From UBA8079 sp965205535 (GTDB lineage Bacteria; Pseudomonadota; Alphaproteobacteria; UBA6615): a stretch of DNA of 64,000 nt. The stretch is from NCBI GenBank assembly GCA_965205535.1, contig CBDBHH010000005.1, positions 372,001-436,000 on the forward strand, in the 5' to 3' direction. The translations under genes were made by a program, and so were the position numbers. Positions 61,195-64,000 of this stretch are shown here, piece by piece. The notes beneath the pieces are model-generated. The model searched no databases. It saw nothing but the letters and a program-made list of their open reading frames with translations, and had not been told where the DNA came from. The number at the start of each line of letters is the position of its first letter. The first letter of the stretch is position 1.

Positions 61195-62220
61195 ATGAAC
61201 GTCCAAAGCCCCCCGGAAAAACTGACGGCCCGCGACTTCGCGACCGACCAGGAAGTTCGCTGGTGCCCTGGCTGTGGCGACTACGCCATCCTCAAGGGTG
61301 TCCAGAACACACTGGCCCAGCTGGAAGCCGACCCCAAGAACACGGTCTTCGTGTCCGGCATCGGCTGCGCGGCGCGCTTCCCCTACTACATGGAGACCTA
61401 CGGTTTCCACACGATCCACGGCCGCTCACCGGCGATCGCGTCAGGTGTGAAGCTCGCCAACCCCGAGCTTGACGTCTGGGTCGTCGGCGGCGACGGTGAC
61501 ATGCTGTCGATCGGCGGCAATCACACGATGCACGCCATCCGTCGCAACGTTGATCTGCAGATCCTGCTCTTCAACAACCAGATCTACGGTCTCACCAAGG
61601 GTCAGTATTCACCCACGTCCAAGATCGGCACCAAATCACCATCGACCCCGCTCGGTTCGATCGACAACCCGGTCTCGGCCGCGCAGTTCGCACTCGGCGT
61701 CGGCGGAACGTTCATCGCCCGCTCGTCCGACATCCTGCAGAAGCACCTGCCGGAGGTCCTCAAGCGTGCCTACAAGCATAAAGGTGCATCTTTCGTCGAA
61801 ATCTTCCAGAACTGCATTGTCTACAATGACGGCGCCTTCAAGCACTTCACCGAAAAGAGCGTCCAGGACGAGATGCAGATCCACGTCGAGCATGGCGAAC
61901 CCCTGCTCTTCGGCGAGGAGAAATCGAAAGGCCTGGTCCTGAACAAGGAAGAGATGCGGCTCGAAGTGGTCACCCTCGGCGAGAATGGCGTCACCCTCGA
62001 CGATATCGCGATTCACGACGAGACCAACCGCGGTCTGGCGACGATGCTGGCTCAGATGGATCCGCCGAACTATCCGGTGGCCCTTGGTGTCCTCTACGCC
62101 GAGCCCGCACCCACTTACGAGGCATCCGTGCACAACCAGATCGAGCAGGCGACCAAAGACGCCGACAAGGCCGATCTCAACCGGCTGCTGCAGCGCGGCC
62201 AGACATGGACCGTCGAGTAA
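61195..62220 (+). CDS. korB: 2-oxoacid:ferredoxin oxidoreductase, beta subunit
   Basis: 341 residues, TPP-binding. WCPGCGDYAIL and GIGCAARFPYY supply the Fe-S cysteines, and GGDGDMLSIGGNH the TPP/Mg motif with NNQIYGLTKGQYSPTS. It starts one base after the korA stop, so the two are coupled. The frame opens earlier (61090) inside korA, but ATG 61195 fits the family. Confidence 0.95.
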   Translation: MNVQSPPEKLTARDFATDQEVRWCPGCGDYAILKGVQNTLAQLEADPKNTVFVSGIGCAARFPYYMETYGFHTIHGRSPAIASGVKLANPELDVWVVGGDGDMLSIGGNHTMHAIRRNVDLQILLFNNQIYGLTKGQYSPTSKIGTKSPSTPLGSIDNPVSAAQFALGVGGTFIARSSDILQKHLPEVLKRAYKHKGASFVEIFQNCIVYNDGAFKHFTEKSVQDEMQIHVEHGEPLLFGEEKSKGLVLNKEEMRLEVVTLGENGVTLDDIAIHDETNRGLATMLAQMDPPNYPVALGVLYAEPAPTYEASVHNQIEQATKDADKADLNRLLQRGQTWTVE

Positions 62221-62350
62221 ACTTCGACACGCCGTAACGACCCCACCCCATTTGTCGCGATCCTGCGACCGATGGGCGCGGCGGCTTGCCCCCATCTCCA
62301 TGACGCATCAGATTGGCCGTGCACCGCATGCGGGCAGCTGATGTGAGATC

Positions 62351-63409
62351 ATGACGGCAACCGGAAACATTGAAGTCACCAACCCACGCCAGCGCGGGAA
62401 TGACCGCGCCATTGGCCAGTGGTTGCTGCTGTGCGCCGCGATGGTCTTCACCATGATCGTGATTGGCGGGATCACGCGGTTAACCGAATCCGGTCTGTCC
62501 ATTGTCGACTGGCGACCGGTCACGGGTTTCCTGCCACCGCTTTCCGACGCCGCCTGGTCTCGGGCCTTCGACCTCTATCGGGAAAGTCCGCAATATCTCG
62601 AGGTCAACGCCGGCATGACGATGGCGGAGTTCCGCGAGATCTTCTGGTGGGAATATATCCACCGGGCCTGGGGCCGGCTGATCGGACTGGTCTTTATCGT
62701 GCCGTTCGCCTGGTTCCTGATCCGCGGCCGGGTGCGAACATCGCTGGTACTGCGCCTGGCAGGCTTGTTCCTTTTAGGGGGCGCACAGGGCGCACTCGGC
62801 TGGTACATGGTGCGCAGCGGGCTTGTCGGCGTACCCGAAGTCAGCCAGTACCGGCTGGCCGCTCATCTGTCCCTCGCCTTCCTGATCTACGCCGCCCTCG
62901 TCTGGACGGCGCTCTCGCTGATATCCCCGAACCCGGCGGTCATCGCCGACCGGTTGGGGACACCCATCCGGCGCCTGGCGCTGGTCACACTGGGGGTTGT
63001 TTCCATAACAATCCTTTCGGGCGCATTCGTCGCCGGTACCGATGCAGGTCTGATCTTCAACAGTTTCCCGCTGATGGATGGCGCCATATTCCCGCCGGGG
63101 TATTTCGACCATGCAGCCGCACCCTTTGAGGATCACGGGACCGTGCAGTTCCACCACCGGATACTGGCGTTGGCGAGCCTCGCCCTGGTCGCATCACTGT
63201 GGTGGCGAAGCCGCTGGCTGGCGCTCGTGCCGCGTGCGCGCAGGGTCGCAAATGGGCTGATGGCGATGGCGATGCTTCAGATATTGCTCGGCATAACCAC
63301 GCTTGTGCTGGTCGTACCGCTACATGCCGCGGCCGCGCATCAGGCCAGCGCGGTGGGGCTGTTCACAATGATCCTATGGTTTTCCCACGAACTGCGTCGC
63401 TGTTCATAG
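62351..63409 (+). CDS. ctaA: Heme A synthase (COX15/CtaA)
   Basis: Membrane enzyme oxidising heme O to heme A for cytochrome oxidase. 352 residues, eight membrane helices; the four heme-ligand histidine regions are visible: EYIHRAWGR, RLAAHLSLA, QFHHRILA and AAAHQASAV. Also GITRLTESGLSIVDWRPVTG, the family hallmark. It shows the organism respires with an aa3-type oxidase. Type 2 CtaA, as in other alphaproteobacteria. Confidence 0.95.
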   Translation: MTATGNIEVTNPRQRGNDRAIGQWLLLCAAMVFTMIVIGGITRLTESGLSIVDWRPVTGFLPPLSDAAWSRAFDLYRESPQYLEVNAGMTMAEFREIFWWEYIHRAWGRLIGLVFIVPFAWFLIRGRVRTSLVLRLAGLFLLGGAQGALGWYMVRSGLVGVPEVSQYRLAAHLSLAFLIYAALVWTALSLISPNPAVIADRLGTPIRRLALVTLGVVSITILSGAFVAGTDAGLIFNSFPLMDGAIFPPGYFDHAAAPFEDHGTVQFHHRILALASLALVASLWWRSRWLALVPRARRVANGLMAMAMLQILLGITTLVLVVPLHAAAAHQASAVGLFTMILWFSHELRRCS

Positions 63410-63549
63410 CGCACAGGCATCAGGCGAAATTTCTACAATTTAGACGTGTCCGAGAACGCAATTCTTCGTGTTGCTTCTGGACACCTCGACTTTCCGCCAC
63501 TATGATTTCGATACGCCTTCGGGCGTCGTTGTCGTGTTTTGGGGGATTC

Positions 63550-64000
63550 ATGTTCAGCACAATCGCAAATCATCGCCGCGCATTCCGGTCGCTGGTAATG
63601 GCCATGCTCGCGGTCTTCGCACTGACCGCGTGCGTGCAAACCGCGCACAAGACAACCGGGACATTAAACAGCGGCACCGAGAACCGTCGGATCGTCCTGA
63701 TGCCGGTTGATATCGAGCTTAGCGTTCTCAACGCCGGTGGCGTCACCGAACCTCGTGCGGATTGGACAACGGCCGGGCGCGAACATGTGCGCACGGCGCT
63801 GTCGGCCCACACGTCAGAGTTCGAGGCGGAAATCGTGATTCCCGATAACAGCGAAATTCTGGACGATCTCGATGACGACCAGCTGCAGATCGTGAAACTG
63901 GCAAACGCGGTCGGTAGCTCGATCCTCCTGCACGAATATCTGCCGCAGCTGAAGCTTCCGACCAAGAAGGACGGATTCGACTGGACCATTGGCGCCGACG
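63550..64000 (+). CDS. Putative lipoprotein (N-terminal part, cut by window edge)
   Basis: 150 residues are visible, reading on past base 64000. From ATG 63550 (GGGGG 5-9 bases upstream) the protein begins MFSTIANHRRAFRSLVMAML and has a lipobox-like ALTAC with Cys at about residue 28. Then a strand-rich region (RRIVLMPVDIELSVLNAGG) and helices (DDQLQIVKLANAVGSSILLH). I do not recognise the family; the acidic DDLDDDQL stretch is the most distinctive feature. A real gene is likely because the signal and the reading frame are clean. Confidence 0.7.
   Translation, partial: MFSTIANHRRAFRSLVMAMLAVFALTACVQTAHKTTGTLNSGTENRRIVLMPVDIELSVLNAGGVTEPRADWTTAGREHVRTALSAHTSEFEAEIVIPDNSEILDDLDDDQLQIVKLANAVGSSILLHEYLPQLKLPTKKDGFDWTIGAD

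Noticed and set aside
1..64000. CRISPR arrays, insertion sequences, prophage and tRNA/rRNA genes
   Set aside because: I looked for direct-repeat arrays, transposase or integrase motifs and tRNA folds and saw none that I could support.

Overview
The window is GC-rich chromosomal DNA from an alphaproteobacterium, most likely from the Rhodospirillales or a nearby order (inferred from gene content). The clues are the ruvCAB-ybgC-tolQRAB-pal-cpoB-tilS-ftsH order, a 6S RNA between zapA and fau, the cell-cycle regulator TrcR (DUF1013), COQ9, class I lysyl-tRNA synthetase, an archaeal-type class I aldolase next to thiE, an Usg-family protein, and a class-typical RpoH promoter. I see no insertion sequence, prophage, CRISPR array, tRNA or rRNA gene. 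It reads as a stable core region.

Layout. 1-11.2 kb (minus strand): ftsH (cut by the window edge), tilS, the Tol-Pal envelope complex, ybgC, the Holliday-junction genes ruvCAB and yebC. 11.4-13.8 kb: a YmdB-like phosphoesterase, fau, the 6S RNA with its own promoter, zapA and a coiled-coil partner. 14-20.5 kb: carbon metabolism (tkt, gap, class I fba, thiE), interrupted by two terminators and a LysR gene where pgk might be expected. 20.6-25.6 kb: efp, suhB and a three-gene set made of a Pro/Ala-rich OmpA-like protein, a MotA/TolQ-like channel protein and a MotB-like protein with a long coiled coil. This set is the least understood multi-gene unit here.

25.6-33.4 kb: an MsbA-like exporter, rpmE, a small heat-shock gene behind an RpoH promoter and a probable RNA thermometer, a MetE-like methyltransferase, metY and trcR. 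Three minus-strand terminators are stacked between trcR and metY. 33.4-45 kb: a mixed housekeeping stretch with a quinone oxidoreductase, an acyl-CoA synthetase, two DUF465 proteins, a diguanylate cyclase, purEK, an MFS carrier, COQ9, a frameshifted deformylase, a class IV aminotransferase and class I LysRS.

45-64 kb: a DinG-like Fe-S helicase, an AEC carrier, a TerB-like protein, a hydroxyacid dehydrogenase, groESL under a CIRCE operator, usg, a branched-chain amino acid-type ABC transporter with fused permeases, an adrenodoxin-type ferredoxin-NADP reductase beside 2-oxoacid:ferredoxin oxidoreductase korAB, heme A synthase, and the start of a lipoprotein gene.

Convergent genes are packed tightly: four pairs share their stop codons through a 4-base overlap and one pair abuts exactly. 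Regulatory calls rest on motif reading by eye. Protein functions are assigned from recognised family motifs, not from database searches.
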